A program made the position numbers and the translations under genes. Under the pieces are notes generated by a model. It saw nothing but the letters and a program-made list of their open reading frames with translations. It did not search any database and was not told where the DNA came from. A stretch of DNA of 64,000 nucleotides from Shewanella aquimarina (GTDB lineage Bacteria; Pseudomonadota; Gammaproteobacteria; Enterobacterales; Shewanellaceae), in the NCBI RefSeq assembly GCF_023349185.1, contig NZ_JAKIKY010000001.1, positions 310,001 through 374,000 on the forward strand. Reading direction: 5' to 3'. Below, in pieces: positions 1 through 9,400 of this stretch. Position 1 is the stretch's first letter, and each line of letters opens with the position of its first letter.

Positions 1-1
1 C

Positions 2-1534
2 AACGAATTTGGTCAGCGCCTGCTAAGGCTCACCAAGGAGATCGCCGTCGTCGTCGACAGTGTCGATGAGCTGAAGGGGCTGTCAGAGAGTGAGATCCGC
101 GCCGCCAAGGCCGATGCCAAAGCCGCCGGACATGAAGGCAAGTATCTGATCAATATCACCAATACCACTCGTCAGCCTATCCTAGCCAAGCTGGAAAACC
201 GAGAGCTACGCCAGCAGGTGTGGCAGGCCTCATCTAATCGCGGCATGAGCGGCGACAACGAAACCGCATCTCTGGTTGCCCGCCTGGCACAGCTGCGCGC
301 CGAGCGTGCCAAACTCCTGGGTTACGATAGCTGGGCCGACTATCGCCTGACGCCGCAGATGGCCAAGACCCCGGAAGCCGTCTATCAGATGTTCGGTTCT
401 ATGGTGCCCGCCGTGGTGGCCAACACCCAGAAGGAAGCCGACGATATCCAGGCGATGATCGACAAGACTGGCGGCGACTTCACCCTGGCCCCGTGGGATT
501 GGGCCTTCTATGCCGAGAAGGTGCGTAAAGACAAATTCGATCTCGACAGCGCCGCCATCAAACCTTACTTCGAGTTTGAACGTGTGCTCAAGGACGGCGT
601 GTTCTTCACCCTGGAGCGTCTCTATGGCGTGACCCTCAAGCCGCGCCCGGATCTGCCTGTCTACCATGAAGATGTGAAGGCCTATGAGATGTTTGACGCC
701 GACGGCAGCTCGATGGCGATCTTCTACGCAGACTACTTTGCCCGCGAAGGCAAACGCGGCGGCGCCTGGATGAGCTCCTTCGTGACTCAGTCAAAACTTC
801 TGAACCAGAAGCCTGTGGTGGTCAACGTGATGAACATCAAGAAGGCACCAGAGGGTGAGCCGACCTTCGTCAGCTACGACGAGGTCACCACCATGTTCCA
901 CGAGATGGGCCATGGCACCCACGGCATGTTCTCTAAGGTGACCTACCCTAGCCTGTCGGGCACGGCCGTTTCCCGCGACTTTGTCGAGTTCCCCTCGACC
1001 TTCGAAGAAGATTGGGCGGCTCACCCCGAGGTGCTGGCCAACTACGCCAAGCACTACGAGACGGGCGAAGTGATCCCCGACGACCTGCTGCAGAAACTGC
1101 TGAAATCACGCAGCTTCAATCAGGGCTTCGACACCCTGGAGTATATGGCGGCGGCCCTGGTGGATCTCGAGTGGCACTCACTGAGCGCCGACGCGCCGCT
1201 GCAGGATGTGGCCGAATTCGAAGCCAAGGCGCTTAAGAAACACGGCATCAATATCGCCGCCGTACCGCCACGCTACAAGTCGACCTACTTCGCCCACGCC
1301 TTCCCCGGCGGTTACTCGGCCAGCTACTACGCCTACATGTGGAGCGAGATCCTGGCGGCGGATGCCTTCGCCTATGTGCAGACCCAGGGCGGTCTTAACC
1401 GCGAGATTGGCATGAAGTACCGTAAGACCATCCGCGAGGTCGGCAACAGCGTGCCGCCGATGGAGGCCTACAAGGCCTTTAGAGGTCAGGCGCCGACCAC
1501 AGAGGCGCTGCTAAAACGCCGCGGTCTCAACTAA
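2..1534 (+). CDS. dcp: M3-family zinc oligopeptidase, Dcp-like (5' end outside window)
   Basis: A zinc metallopeptidase of the M3 (thimet oligopeptidase/Dcp) family; the best fit is peptidyl-dipeptidase Dcp, which removes dipeptides from the C-terminus of short peptides. The frame is open from the first bases of the window, so roughly the first quarter of a protein of about 700 aa is missing and no signal peptide can be judged. About 510 residues remain. The zinc site HEMGHGTH is at about bases 899-922, followed by the conserved EFPSTFEEDW that carries the third ligand, and near the C-terminus the family-typical HAFPGGYSASYYAY. The choice between Dcp and oligopeptidase A rests on overall look and is the less certain part. 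A terminator follows directly. Confidence 0.85.
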   Translation, partial: NEFGQRLLRLTKEIAVVVDSVDELKGLSESEIRAAKADAKAAGHEGKYLINITNTTRQPILAKLENRELRQQVWQASSNRGMSGDNETASLVARLAQLRAERAKLLGYDSWADYRLTPQMAKTPEAVYQMFGSMVPAVVANTQKEADDIQAMIDKTGGDFTLAPWDWAFYAEKVRKDKFDLDSAAIKPYFEFERVLKDGVFFTLERLYGVTLKPRPDLPVYHEDVKAYEMFDADGSSMAIFYADYFAREGKRGGAWMSSFVTQSKLLNQKPVVVNVMNIKKAPEGEPTFVSYDEVTTMFHEMGHGTHGMFSKVTYPSLSGTAVSRDFVEFPSTFEEDWAAHPEVLANYAKHYETGEVIPDDLLQKLLKSRSFNQGFDTLEYMAAALVDLEWHSLSADAPLQDVAEFEAKALKKHGINIAAVPPRYKSTYFAHAFPGGYSASYYAYMWSEILAADAFAYVQTQGGLNREIGMKYRKTIREVGNSVPPMEAYKAFRGQAPTTEALLKRRGLN

Positions 1535-1567
1535 GCGAATTCCCGTTAAAGGGGAATATTAACCATA

Positions 1568-1598
1568 AAAAAATGCCGCTCCATGAGCGGCATTTTTC
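1568..1598 (+). terminator. Rho-independent terminator after dcp
   Basis: An inverted repeat AAAATGCCGCT / AGCGGCATTTT with a 5-base loop, ending in a T-run, starts about 35 bases after the dcp-like stop codon. The A-run on the other side means it could also stop transcription coming from the right. Confidence 0.85.
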
Positions 1599-1625
1599 TG
1601 TCTGTGTGGTATCGACAGGTCACTT

Positions 1626-1787
1626 ATACCAATCGTAATAAACAATTGATCATTCTAGCTTGTTAAAACACTCGATAACTGTATTAGTATTTTTAATTGT
1701 AGAATAACTACTTATCTAAAAATCCTGCTTTGTTCTCAAGCGTTTTGCCTGCGCTATTTCTGATCACATATTTACTGTGATTGGTAT
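1626..1787. mobile_element. MITE-like element, copy 1
   Basis: A 162-base non-coding element bounded by the perfect inverted repeat ATACCAATC / GATTGGTAT. The inverted repeats extend imperfectly inward to a shared TGATCA about 20-26 bases from each end. It is clearly the same sequence as those at 13227-13388 and 55435-55590, sharing for example CTAGCTTGTTAAAA and ATAACTACTTA. It carries no ORF, so it would have to be moved by a transposase encoded elsewhere. If the element is taken as TACCAATC...GATTGGTA, a TTA triplet flanks both ends (1624-1626 and 1787-1789) as a possible target duplication; the right-hand TTA is the stop codon of the NhaC gene. Confidence 0.75.
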
Positions 1788-3352
1788 TAAACCGGACGGT
1801 TAGCCTTATGACGCAGCACCAGAATGCTTACCACAAACACCCCACTACAGGCTGCCAGTCCCGCGCCGACCGACTCGGTAAAGCCCAGCACGGTATACCC
1901 CACCAGGCTGATCCCCGCCACGATGAGGGCATAGGGTAGCTGAGTCAGCACATGGTCTATGTGGTGACAGTTCGCCCCGGTAGACGACAGGATAGTAGTA
2001 TCCGAGATAGGCGAGCAGTGATCGCCAAACACGGCGCCCGCCAGCACAGAGGCCAGCATAGGCAGCATCATGTTGGTGTGGGTGCCCATGGCCATATCGG
2101 CGGCAATCGGCAACATGATACCGAAGGTGCCCCAGCTGGTGCCGGTAGAGAAGGCCGTCAGACCCGCCAGCACGAACAGCACGGCAGGCAGCAGCGCGAA
2201 CGGAATGTTACCCGTCGCCAGGCTCGCCATATACTTACCCGTCTCCATCTGACCGATCACCCCGGCGATGGTCCAGGCGAACAGCAGAATATAGATGGCG
2301 GGCAACATGGAGCGCGCCCCGGCCAGCACACCTTTAAAGATAAGGGCCTTGTCCAGCCCCTGAACAGCCACCAGCACTAGGGTAGCTGCCAGACCAATCA
2401 CGGCACCGAAGAAGAGCGATGAGGCCACATCCGTCTTCTCGAACGCCCCTATCACGCTAAAGGGCAGGTTTTCCGCGGCCAGCGCAGCGGCGCCGCTGTC
2501 GATCATGAAGTAGATGGTAGCAAATACCAGCACGGTAATAGGCAGGAACAGGCCTAAGATCTTACCCGAATCCGCCTCTGGTAGGTCGCTGTTGGCGCCT
2601 GGCGGCAGGCCCTTGGCCTCGTCATACAGGTTACCCTTCTGGGCGTTTAGCTCATGCTGGCGCATCGGCCCCACATCCAGCCCCATGAAGGCCACACATA
2701 GCAGCAATACCAGGGCGAAGATGGCATAGAAGTTCATCGGGATCATCTGGATAAACACGCTCAGATGGCCGGTGTCGGCAAAGCCATGGGCGGTGAGTAT
2801 GCCGCCGATCAGCGCGATGATGTACGCCCCCCAGCTAGAGACCGGCGAGATCACGCAGATTGGCGCGGCGGTCGAGTCCAGCAGGTAGGCCAGCTTGCTG
2901 CGGGAGATATAGTATCTGTCGGTGAGCGGCCGGGCGACGCTGCCCACGACCAGGCTGTTGAAATAGTCATCGATGAAGACCACGCAGCCCAGGAACATGG
3001 TGAGCAGCTTGGCATCGCGCTTATTACGAATATGCTGACGGGCCCAGTCGGCAAAGGCCTTGGCGGCACCGCTCACGGTAATGATTGCGGTGATCATCCC
3101 AAGCAGAATCAAGAAACCCAGCAGATAGACGTTCCAGCTGTTTAAGGCGCCATCATCCCACACCAGGCCCACCACCTGTTGTCCCAGGTATTGGCCCATA
3201 TCCAGCGGTGAAAAATCGGCAATTAACAGTGCCCCCAGGAGGATCCCCACACCGAGCGAGAGCAGGACGCGGCGGGTAAAGATCGCCAGCAGAATCGCTA
3301 CCACGGGCGGCAGCAAAGAAAGTGCCGAATCGGCATAACTCAAAGTTGTCAT
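1787..3352 (-). CDS. NhaC-family transporter, candidate lysine transporter (LysW-like)
   Basis: A 521-aa polytopic membrane protein of the NhaC superfamily (Na+/H+ antiporter-like). It has many hydrophobic helices and the family-typical charged segment FIDDYFNSLVVGSVARPL. The ATG at 3352 (MTTLSYADSALSLL) is preferred over the open frame that runs 84 codons further upstream, because that extension translates a lysine riboswitch. NhaC-type proteins under LYS-element control have been proposed in the literature as lysine transporters (LysW), so lysine uptake is a better guess than plain sodium/proton exchange; this is inference from the riboswitch. The stop codon coincides with the edge of a MITE. 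It is monocistronic as far as can be seen. Confidence 0.85.
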   Translation of the reverse strand: MTTLSYADSALSLLPPVVAILLAIFTRRVLLSLGVGILLGALLIADFSPLDMGQYLGQQVVGLVWDDGALNSWNVYLLGFLILLGMITAIITVSGAAKAFADWARQHIRNKRDAKLLTMFLGCVVFIDDYFNSLVVGSVARPLTDRYYISRSKLAYLLDSTAAPICVISPVSSWGAYIIALIGGILTAHGFADTGHLSVFIQMIPMNFYAIFALVLLLCVAFMGLDVGPMRQHELNAQKGNLYDEAKGLPPGANSDLPEADSGKILGLFLPITVLVFATIYFMIDSGAAALAAENLPFSVIGAFEKTDVASSLFFGAVIGLAATLVLVAVQGLDKALIFKGVLAGARSMLPAIYILLFAWTIAGVIGQMETGKYMASLATGNIPFALLPAVLFVLAGLTAFSTGTSWGTFGIMLPIAADMAMGTHTNMMLPMLASVLAGAVFGDHCSPISDTTILSSTGANCHHIDHVLTQLPYALIVAGISLVGYTVLGFTESVGAGLAACSGVFVVSILVLRHKANRPV

Positions 3353-3428
3353 TGTAAAATATTGTCTTCGTTTAAATACGAATGGAGGGCAACTGAACTG
3401 GTGGGATATAGCATGAGATATTACACCT

Positions 3429-3650
3429 GTCCTATCAGTAGCGCTCCATAGTGATACCCATTCTCGGTATACCTTCCACTTATCAATCCAGATAAGAAGC
3501 ACTATGGCAGTGCTGCCTCTATTCGATGACAGCCCCAGCGGCAAGCCTTGATCAACTCCACCACTTCGGCACCAAATCCTTTCATATTCGCTTAACGGCA
3601 TCACCCTAACGAATACTACTGATATTTAATGCACCTCTACGTCTCAGGAC
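3429..3650 (-). promoter_or_regulatory. Lysine riboswitch (L box / LYS element)
   Basis: On the minus strand the conserved blocks appear in the right order: GTCCT (3650-3646), AGAGGTGC (3638-3631), GAAAGG then GCCGAAGTGG (3570-3561), CTGGGGCTGTCA (3538-3527), a long stem CATAGTG...CACTATG, and GGAGCGCTACTG (3447-3436), closed by AGGAC (3433-3429), which pairs with the opening GTCCT to form P1. No terminator hairpin with a T-run follows. Between the aptamer and the ATG at 3352, CTCCAT (3387-3382) can pair with ATGGAG in the 3' part of the aptamer, and a small hairpin TTCGT...ACGAA (3382-3367) lies just before the weak ribosome-binding site. Control of translation initiation is therefore more likely than attenuation. 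Confidence 0.87.
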
Positions 3651-3684
3651 GCCTGCCAATGTCACTATCGGCAAACGTGAGGCA

Positions 3685-3728
3685 CATAAAAACACAAGCG
3701 GCTTTAAGGACGCTACCTCAAAGCCGCT
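3685..3728 (-). terminator. Terminator of the etfBA operon
   Basis: Read on the minus strand, the inverted repeat AGCGGCTTT...AAAGCCGCT (3728-3697) is followed by TGTGTTTTTATG, which fits an intrinsic terminator about 70 bases after etfA. Because it lies between etfA and the riboswitch, it separates the two minus-strand units. Confidence 0.75.
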
Positions 3729-3731
3729 CCA

Positions 3732-3747
3732 TGTGATCTATATCACA
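3732..3747. promoter_or_regulatory. CRP-type binding site upstream of the riboswitch/nhaC unit
   Basis: The 16 bases read TGTGA-TCTATA-TCACA, matching both arms of the CRP consensus with the usual 6-base spacer. The site lies about 80-100 bases upstream of the riboswitch start on the minus strand, so it would suit an activated promoter for the NhaC transcript; it also lies inside the 3' untranslated end of etfBA. No clear -10 could be fixed. Confidence 0.6.
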
Positions 3748-3795
3748 CTAAATTTTAGATGAACACCAAAGTGCTCACCAAGCATTTACATTTTA

Positions 3796-4719
3796 TTAAA
3801 TAAGTTCGAGTAGCTTAGGCACTGCCTCGAACAGATCCGCTTCCAGACCATAGTCGGCCACCTGGAAGATAGGCGCCTCAGGATCTTTGTTGATTGCCAC
3901 GATCACCTTAGAATCTTTCATCCCCGCTAAGTGCTGGATGGCACCCGAAATACCCACGGCGATATAGAGGTCTGGCGCAACAATCTTACCCGTCTGACCC
4001 ACCTGCAGATCGTTTGGCACGTAACCGGCGTCAACCGCGGCGCGAGACGCACCCAGTGCACCGCCCAGCTTATCGGCCAACTGCTCGAGAATCGCAAAGT
4101 TCTCGGCGCTGCCCATGGCACGACCACCCGACACCACGACTGAGGCCGCACCAAGATCGGGACGCTCAGACTCAGACAGGGTCTGCGAGACAAACTCGAC
4201 ATCGCCGCTGTACTCGTTATCCAGGGTCTGCACCGAGGCACTACCGTCCTGGGCAACCGCATCGAAGGCACTGGCGCGAACCGTCATCACCTTGATGGCA
4301 TCCAGGCTCTGAACCGTCGCCATGGCGCTACCGGCATAGATAGGACGCACGAAAGTATCTTCGCTGACCACTTCAACCACTTCAGAGATCTGCGCCACAT
4401 CTAAAAGGGCCGCAACGCGTGGCAGTGCATCTTTACCGACACTCGAGGCCGCAGCCAGGATGTGTTGATACTCGCTGGCCACAGAAACGATCAGCGATGA
4501 CAGGTTTTCGGCAATGGCGTTGGCATAAACGGCGCTATCGGCCACCAATACCTGACGCACACCGGCAAGCTGCTTGGCGCTCTCAACCGCGGCGCCACAG
4601 TTATGACCGGCTACCATCACATCGACTTCGCTACCGATCGCCTGAGCACAAGCAACTACCTTGGCGGTATCGAGTTTTAAAGTCGCATTATCATGTTCTG
4701 CTATTACTAGAATCGCCAT
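3796..4719 (-). CDS. etfA: Electron transfer flavoprotein alpha subunit
   Basis: A 307-aa EtfA, the FAD-binding subunit of the electron-transfer flavoprotein heterodimer that takes electrons from acyl-CoA dehydrogenases and passes them to ETF:quinone oxidoreductase. The C-terminal half carries the FAD-binding fold with [32 protein letters not shown] and [17 protein letters not shown], all typical of EtfA. The length is normal. The start ATG lies immediately after the etfB stop (TAAATG), so the two are translationally linked. It is the last gene of its operon and ends before the terminator at 3685-3728. Confidence 0.97.
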   Translation of the reverse strand: MAILVIAEHDNATLKLDTAKVVACAQAIGSEVDVMVAGHNCGAAVESAKQLAGVRQVLVADSAVYANAIAENLSSLIVSVASEYQHILAAASSVGKDALPRVAALLDVAQISEVVEVVSEDTFVRPIYAGSAMATVQSLDAIKVMTVRASAFDAVAQDGSASVQTLDNEYSGDVEFVSQTLSESERPDLGAASVVVSGGRAMGSAENFAILEQLADKLGGALGASRAAVDAGYVPNDLQVGQTGKIVAPDLYIAVGISGAIQHLAGMKDSKVIVAINKDPEAPIFQVADYGLEADLFEAVPKLLELI

Positions 4720-5469
4720 TTAGATCACCTTCGCTTCATTCTTTAGCTTGTCCACTAGCTCCTCGACAGAAGCCACCATAATACCCGCTTGACGCTCGGC
4801 AGGCGGTGTCACCTTGAGCACCTTCTGATGCTGCTTCAGGGTCACGCCCAGACTGTCTACCGTGATGGTATCGAGCGGCTTACGTTTCGCCTTCATGATG
4901 TTAGGTAATTTGGCATAGCGAGGTTCGTTCAGACGCAGGTCTGTGGTGACAATCGCAGGCAGTGGCATCTTAAGGGTCTGCAGACCGCCGTCGATCTCAC
5001 GGGTAACCACAAGTTGCTCGCCTTCAACCTTTACCTCAGAGGCAAAGGTGGCCTGAGGTAGACCGGCTAGCGCCGCCAGCATCTGGCCTGTCTGGTTGTT
5101 GTCGCCATCGATAGACTGCTTACCCAGCATGATCAGCTGAGCCTGCTCATTGGCTTGAATCGCGTTGAGGATCTTTGCAATAGAAAGCGGCGCAAGTTCT
5201 TCGTCGGTTTCCACATGAATACCGCGGTCTGCGCCCAGCGCCATCGCCGTGCGTAGCTGCTCCTGCGACGCCTTAGGCCCTATGGTTGCTACCACGATCT
5301 CGGTCGCAATACCTGCTTCTTTCAAACGTACCGCTTCTTCTACAGCAATCTCACAAAATGGGTTAATGGCCATCTTCAGATTTGCGGTATCGACATTTGT
5401 ATTGTCAGCGTTAACCCTGACCTTCACATTAGCATCGACGACGCGTTTTACTGGCACCAATACTTTCAT
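4720..5469 (-). CDS. etfB: Electron transfer flavoprotein beta subunit
   Basis: A 249-aa EtfB, partner of EtfA. It starts with the family-typical [19 protein letters not shown], contains [16 protein letters not shown], and has the EtfB signature region around [20 protein letters not shown]. It is the first gene of etfBA. Upstream lies a 20-bp perfect palindrome (5551-5570), a probable operator. In Shewanella this gene pair serves fatty-acid and branched-chain amino-acid oxidation, which fits control by a catabolic regulator. Confidence 0.97.
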   Translation of the reverse strand: MKVLVPVKRVVDANVKVRVNADNTNVDTANLKMAINPFCEIAVEEAVRLKEAGIATEIVVATIGPKASQEQLRTAMALGADRGIHVETDEELAPLSIAKILNAIQANEQAQLIMLGKQSIDGDNNQTGQMLAALAGLPQATFASEVKVEGEQLVVTREIDGGLQTLKMPLPAIVTTDLRLNEPRYAKLPNIMKAKRKPLDTITVDSLGVTLKQHQKVLKVTPPAERQAGIMVASVEELVDKLKNEAKVI

Positions 5470-5550
5470 AAGGCTTCCTTCTTACGTCTTTATTCTGGAT
5501 AACAAATAGTGCATAGCGAAACTATCACCAACTTACGCCACTTTACGTGC

Positions 5551-5570
5551 TGTTGACGTTAACGTCAACA
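5551..5570. promoter_or_regulatory. 20-bp palindromic operator upstream of etfBA (LiuR-like)
   Basis: TGTTGACGTTAACGTCAACA is a perfect 20-base palindrome 82 bases upstream of the etfB start. Its form resembles the operator described for LiuR, the MerR-family repressor of branched-chain amino-acid degradation genes in gammaproteobacteria, whose reconstructed regulon includes etfBA. The assignment to LiuR is from memory of that motif; the palindrome itself is certain. Confidence 0.6.
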
Positions 5571-5701
5571 GGAAGTCACCAGCATCTTTGTCTTACATCA
5601 AAAACAGGGTGTTTAGGGGTGACTAAGAGGTCAAAATGGGACAAAAAAAGAAAAGCTGAAATAAAATTTACCTTAAAGGCTCAAATATTCATTTAATTCG
5701 T

Positions 5702-5730
5702 TTGATAAAACCTTTTTTAGTTCCTATTAT
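5702..5730 (+). promoter_or_regulatory. Sigma70 promoter of hns
   Basis: TTGATA (5702-5707) and TATTAT (5725-5730) are separated by exactly 17 bases, giving a predicted start near 5737 and a leader of about 45 bases ahead of the hns ATG. The surrounding DNA is strongly A+T-rich, as expected for a promoter that H-NS may itself bind. A ribosome-binding site GCAGGA lies ahead of the ATG. Confidence 0.65.
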
Positions 5731-5781
5731 TAGCCCTGTAATCCTATTTACTATTTTATTTTTAAGCAGGACATTATAAAT

Positions 5782-6174
5782 ATGAGCGAATTTCTAGATA
5801 TATTGACGCATGGTCGTCGCTTTAAGGCTGCTGTTAAAGAATTGTCGGTAGAAGATTTAAAAGATGTAGCAGTTAAGCTTGAAAAAATCATTACCGAGAA
5901 AGAGAAGCAAGCAGAAGAAGAAAGCGCGGTTATGGCCGAGCGCAATGCAAAGATAGAAGAGATTCGCCAACAAATGGAAGCTGTTGGTTTATCAATTGAC
6001 GATTTAGGCGCAGTGGCTGCTAAGCCAGCTCCTAAGAAACGTGCTCCACGCCCACCAAAATATAAAATTGAAGTGAATGGCGAAACGATCACTTGGACGG
6101 GTCAGGGTCGCACACCAACCGTATTTAAAAATGAGTTAGATAAGGGTCGTTCACTCGAAGACTTCCTTATCTAA
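5782..6174 (+). CDS. hns: H-NS family nucleoid-associated DNA-binding protein
   Basis: A 130-aa H-NS/StpA-type protein that coats A+T-rich DNA and silences transcription. Residues 1-65 are the helical oligomerisation part (MSEFLDILTHGRRFKAAVKE and a charged coiled coil). A basic proline-rich linker (KPAPKKRAPRPPKYK) follows, then the C-terminal DNA-binding domain with TWTGQGRTPTVF, in which QGR is the minor-groove hook. The length is close to E. coli H-NS (137 aa). It is monocistronic, with its own promoter and terminator. Confidence 0.95.
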   Translation: MSEFLDILTHGRRFKAAVKELSVEDLKDVAVKLEKIITEKEKQAEEESAVMAERNAKIEEIRQQMEAVGLSIDDLGAVAAKPAPKKRAPRPPKYKIEVNGETITWTGQGRTPTVFKNELDKGRSLEDFLI

Positions 6175-6205
6175 GCTTAAACATTCCCACTGTGGGATGA
6201 ACGAG

Positions 6206-6237
6206 CAAAAAAGCCAACCTCAGGGTTGGCTTTTTTA
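6206..6237 (+). terminator. Terminator of hns
   Basis: AAAAAAGCCAACC / GGTTGGCTTTTTT forms a perfect 13-bp stem with a 4-base loop and a T-run, 32 bases after the hns stop codon. A second small hairpin (TCCCACTGTGGGA) lies just before it. Confidence 0.92.
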
Positions 6238-6497
6238 TTTGTTAGTCAGGGCAAGTTTGCTACATCCATTTGCATTTCCCCTTTCCTCTGCATTTTCTCA
6301 ACCATTATTCAGTCATTTCCCCAATGCTTTTCCGAATGATTTTCCAGCCTCCCTTTCTCAACTTATGCCGAGTGTTTGCCAAGCCGCTATTTCTCAGGAG
6401 CCTGACATAAACCGATACAGTTCAATGCTTGGAAATTGTTCATAATATGGGATAATCTTGAGCTACTTTTGATCCCAGCCAATAATAATTAAACGCC
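6238..6497. other. Gene-free stretch between hns and the amidohydrolase genes
   Basis: I see no convincing gene here. The first 150 bases are very pyrimidine-rich on the plus strand, with repeated CATTTTCC/CATTTCCCC-like words. The only open frame (6197-6445) runs across the hns terminator and is low in complexity. The last 70 bases should hold the promoter of the next gene but no clear -35/-10 pair stands out. Confidence 0.5.
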
Positions 6498-9400
6498 ATG
6501 CGAATCCATTTCCTCTCAGTGTCCGCGAGTCTGGTGGCCTGCCTCTTGGCGAGCCCGTCCGCGATAGCAAACGCTCAGTTAACAGATAACACGCCAAAAT
6601 TAACCGCGCTGTCCCATGCAACCTTGATGATCGCCCCCGGCGAAACCAAACAGGATGCCACCCTGTTAATTGAAGATAATAAAATTAAAGCCATTATCTC
6701 CAATGACAAAATACCCGAAGATGCCTATGTCATCGACATGACAGGTAAGCATATTTATCCCGGCTTTATCGACCCGTATACCAATTACGGCATCGACTTT
6801 AAATATGACGAGCAGAAAGTGGCCCGCCCGGTTTATGAAATTAAACGCATAGGTGGCAATGCCGATAATGGTGCAATTCACGCTGAAAAAGAGTGGTTTA
6901 ACTATATATATCCGGACCAGGAAGCGGCCAAGCAATGGATTGATAATGGGTTTACCAGCGTACAAACCGGTATGTTAGACGGCATATTCAGAGGCAGGGC
7001 CGCAACTATCTCACTGGCCCCCTTAAAAGCCAATGACATTATTTATCGCGCAAAATCCAGTCACCTGCTCGCCTTCGATAAAGGCAGTTCGATTCAGGAT
7101 TACCCCAACTCATTAATGGGCAGTATCGCGCTTATTCGACAAACTCTGGCCGATGCCAACTGGTATAGCGCCAATATAGATAAAGCCGACTCGGCTACCC
7201 AAGAGAAAAATATCGAATTTAATATCGCGCTGCAGCGCCTGGGTGATATAGACAAACACCCGGCCATATTTGAAACCAAGAATTTAAATAGCCTGCTGCG
7301 CGCCGCTCACTTAATGAACGAATTTAAATTATCGGCAAGCCTGGTGGGCAGCGGACGAGAATATGCCCGCATCGACGAGGTCAAGGCCACCGGCTTTAGT
7401 ATTATCGCCCCGCTCAATTTTCCCGCGGCCCCCAATATTAAAGATGGCGACAAGGAGAGAGAGATAAGCCTGGCTAATCTACGCCACTGGGAGCGGGCGC
7501 CGAGCAATCCACACGCGCTGGAAAATGCCAAGATCCCCTTCGCCTTTACCCAGCATGGCATCAAGGCCGACGCCTTCTGGCCAAGACTCAGACAGGCGGT
7601 CAAACAAGGGCTGAGCCAAGAGACAGCATTGGCGGCCCTCACCACTGAGGCGGCAGAAATTGCGGGCATCTCTACCTTTAGCGGCAAGCTAAAGCCCGGC
7701 TTCATGGCGGATCTGGTAGTGACCGATGGCGACATCTTTACCCAAGGCAAAATTGTCAGCGTCTGGCTACAGGGCAGCGAGACACAGAAGGTGCCTCGCG
7801 ACAGACACTGGCTCGGCCAAGGCTATCAGCTGACGCTGGGCGAGCTCACCCTAGATCTGGACTTGGTCGACGACGACAAGCTCAGCGGCACCCTGGCCAG
7901 CGGCGAGCAGGAGATAACCCTGAGCGACCTTAATTATGCCAATGAACGCCTGACCTTCAACGCCAATCTCGGCGAGGCGGGTTACCCAGGCATCAGCCGC
8001 TTCACCCTCTGGTTCGATCCCCAAGGAATTCACGGCAGGATGCTCGACAACAGTAATCGCCAACACCCAATCGCGGGTGTGGTCATGGCACAAGAGCACA
8101 AAGATGAATCCGAGCAGGAGAAACCTGCCAAGGCGCTCATCTCCAAACTCACTCAGCCCAACACCGCCTACGGCCTAACGGCGCAGCCCAAGGCTGAGCG
8201 CCTGCATATCAAAAACGCTACCCTGTGGACCTCGAGCCAGCAGGGGGTACTGGAAGGCTATGATCTGCTTATCCGCGATGGCCGTATCGAAAAGATAGGC
8301 CAGTCTCTCAAGACGCCATCTGGCTACCAAACCCTGGATGCCACCGGCAAACACCTGAGCGCAGGTATTATCGACGAGCACTCCCACATCGCCCTTAACG
8401 GCGGCACCAATGAAGATACCGACGCAGTCACCGCCGAGGTGCGTATCGGCGATGTGATCAACCCAGACGATATCGCCATCTACCGCGCCCTGGCGGGTGG
8501 TGTAACCACTGCACAAATCCTCCACGGCAGCGCCAACCCCATAGGCGGTCAGGCCCAGGTGATCCAGATGCGTTGGGGTGAGAGCGCCGAGGCGATGAAA
8601 CTCAAACAAGCCCCCGCCAGCATCAAGTTTGCCCTGGGGGAAAACGTCAAGCAGGCCAACTGGGGCGACAACTACAACCGCCGTTTCCCCCAGAGCCGCA
8701 TCGGGGTGAAGTCGCTATTTGAGGAAGCCTTCAACGAGGCGCTCGCCTACGAGAAGGCCCTGGCCGACTATGATCGCCTACGCAGCAGTCAGCAACGCAA
8801 GCAGGTAGCGCCTAAGCCAAACTATCGCCTCGAGGCGGTGGCCGAGGTGCTACGTGGCGATCGTCAGGTACACATTCACTCCTATGTGCAATCTGAGATC
8901 TTGATGTTCCTGCGCCTCGCCGAGGCCTACAAATTTAAGGTTGGCACCTTCACCCATATCCTGGAGGGCTACAAGGTGGCCGAGGAGATGGCCAAGCATG
9001 GCACCTACGCCTCCACCTTCTCCGACTGGTGGGCCTACAAGTTCGAGGTCTATGACGCCATACCGCAGAACACTTGCCTGATGCACAACAAGGGGGTGCT
9101 CACCAGCATCAACTCGGACGACTATGAGATGCAGAGACGCCTCAACCAGGAGGCGGCAAAATCCATGATGTATTGCGATATGTCGCCAACTGACGCCTGG
9201 AACATGGTCACCATCAACCCGGCCAAACAGCTGGGGATCGACCAGCTCACCGGCTCATTGGAAGAAGGCAAGCAGGCCGACCTGGTGCTCTGGAGCGACT
9301 CTCCCCTCTCCGTCTATGCCAAGGTAGAGAACACTTGGGTGGGCGGTCGTCGCTACTTCGACCGCCAGCAGGATAAGCAGGCGCAACATGAAGTCGAGCA

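Noticed and set aside
3353..3604. An 84-codon N-terminal extension of the NhaC protein
   Set aside because: It translates the lysine riboswitch; the protein family starts at the ATG at 3352 and the extension has no protein-like features.
6197..6445. An 82-codon frame after hns
   Set aside because: It reads through the hns terminator and through a pyrimidine-rich low-complexity stretch; no ribosome-binding site.
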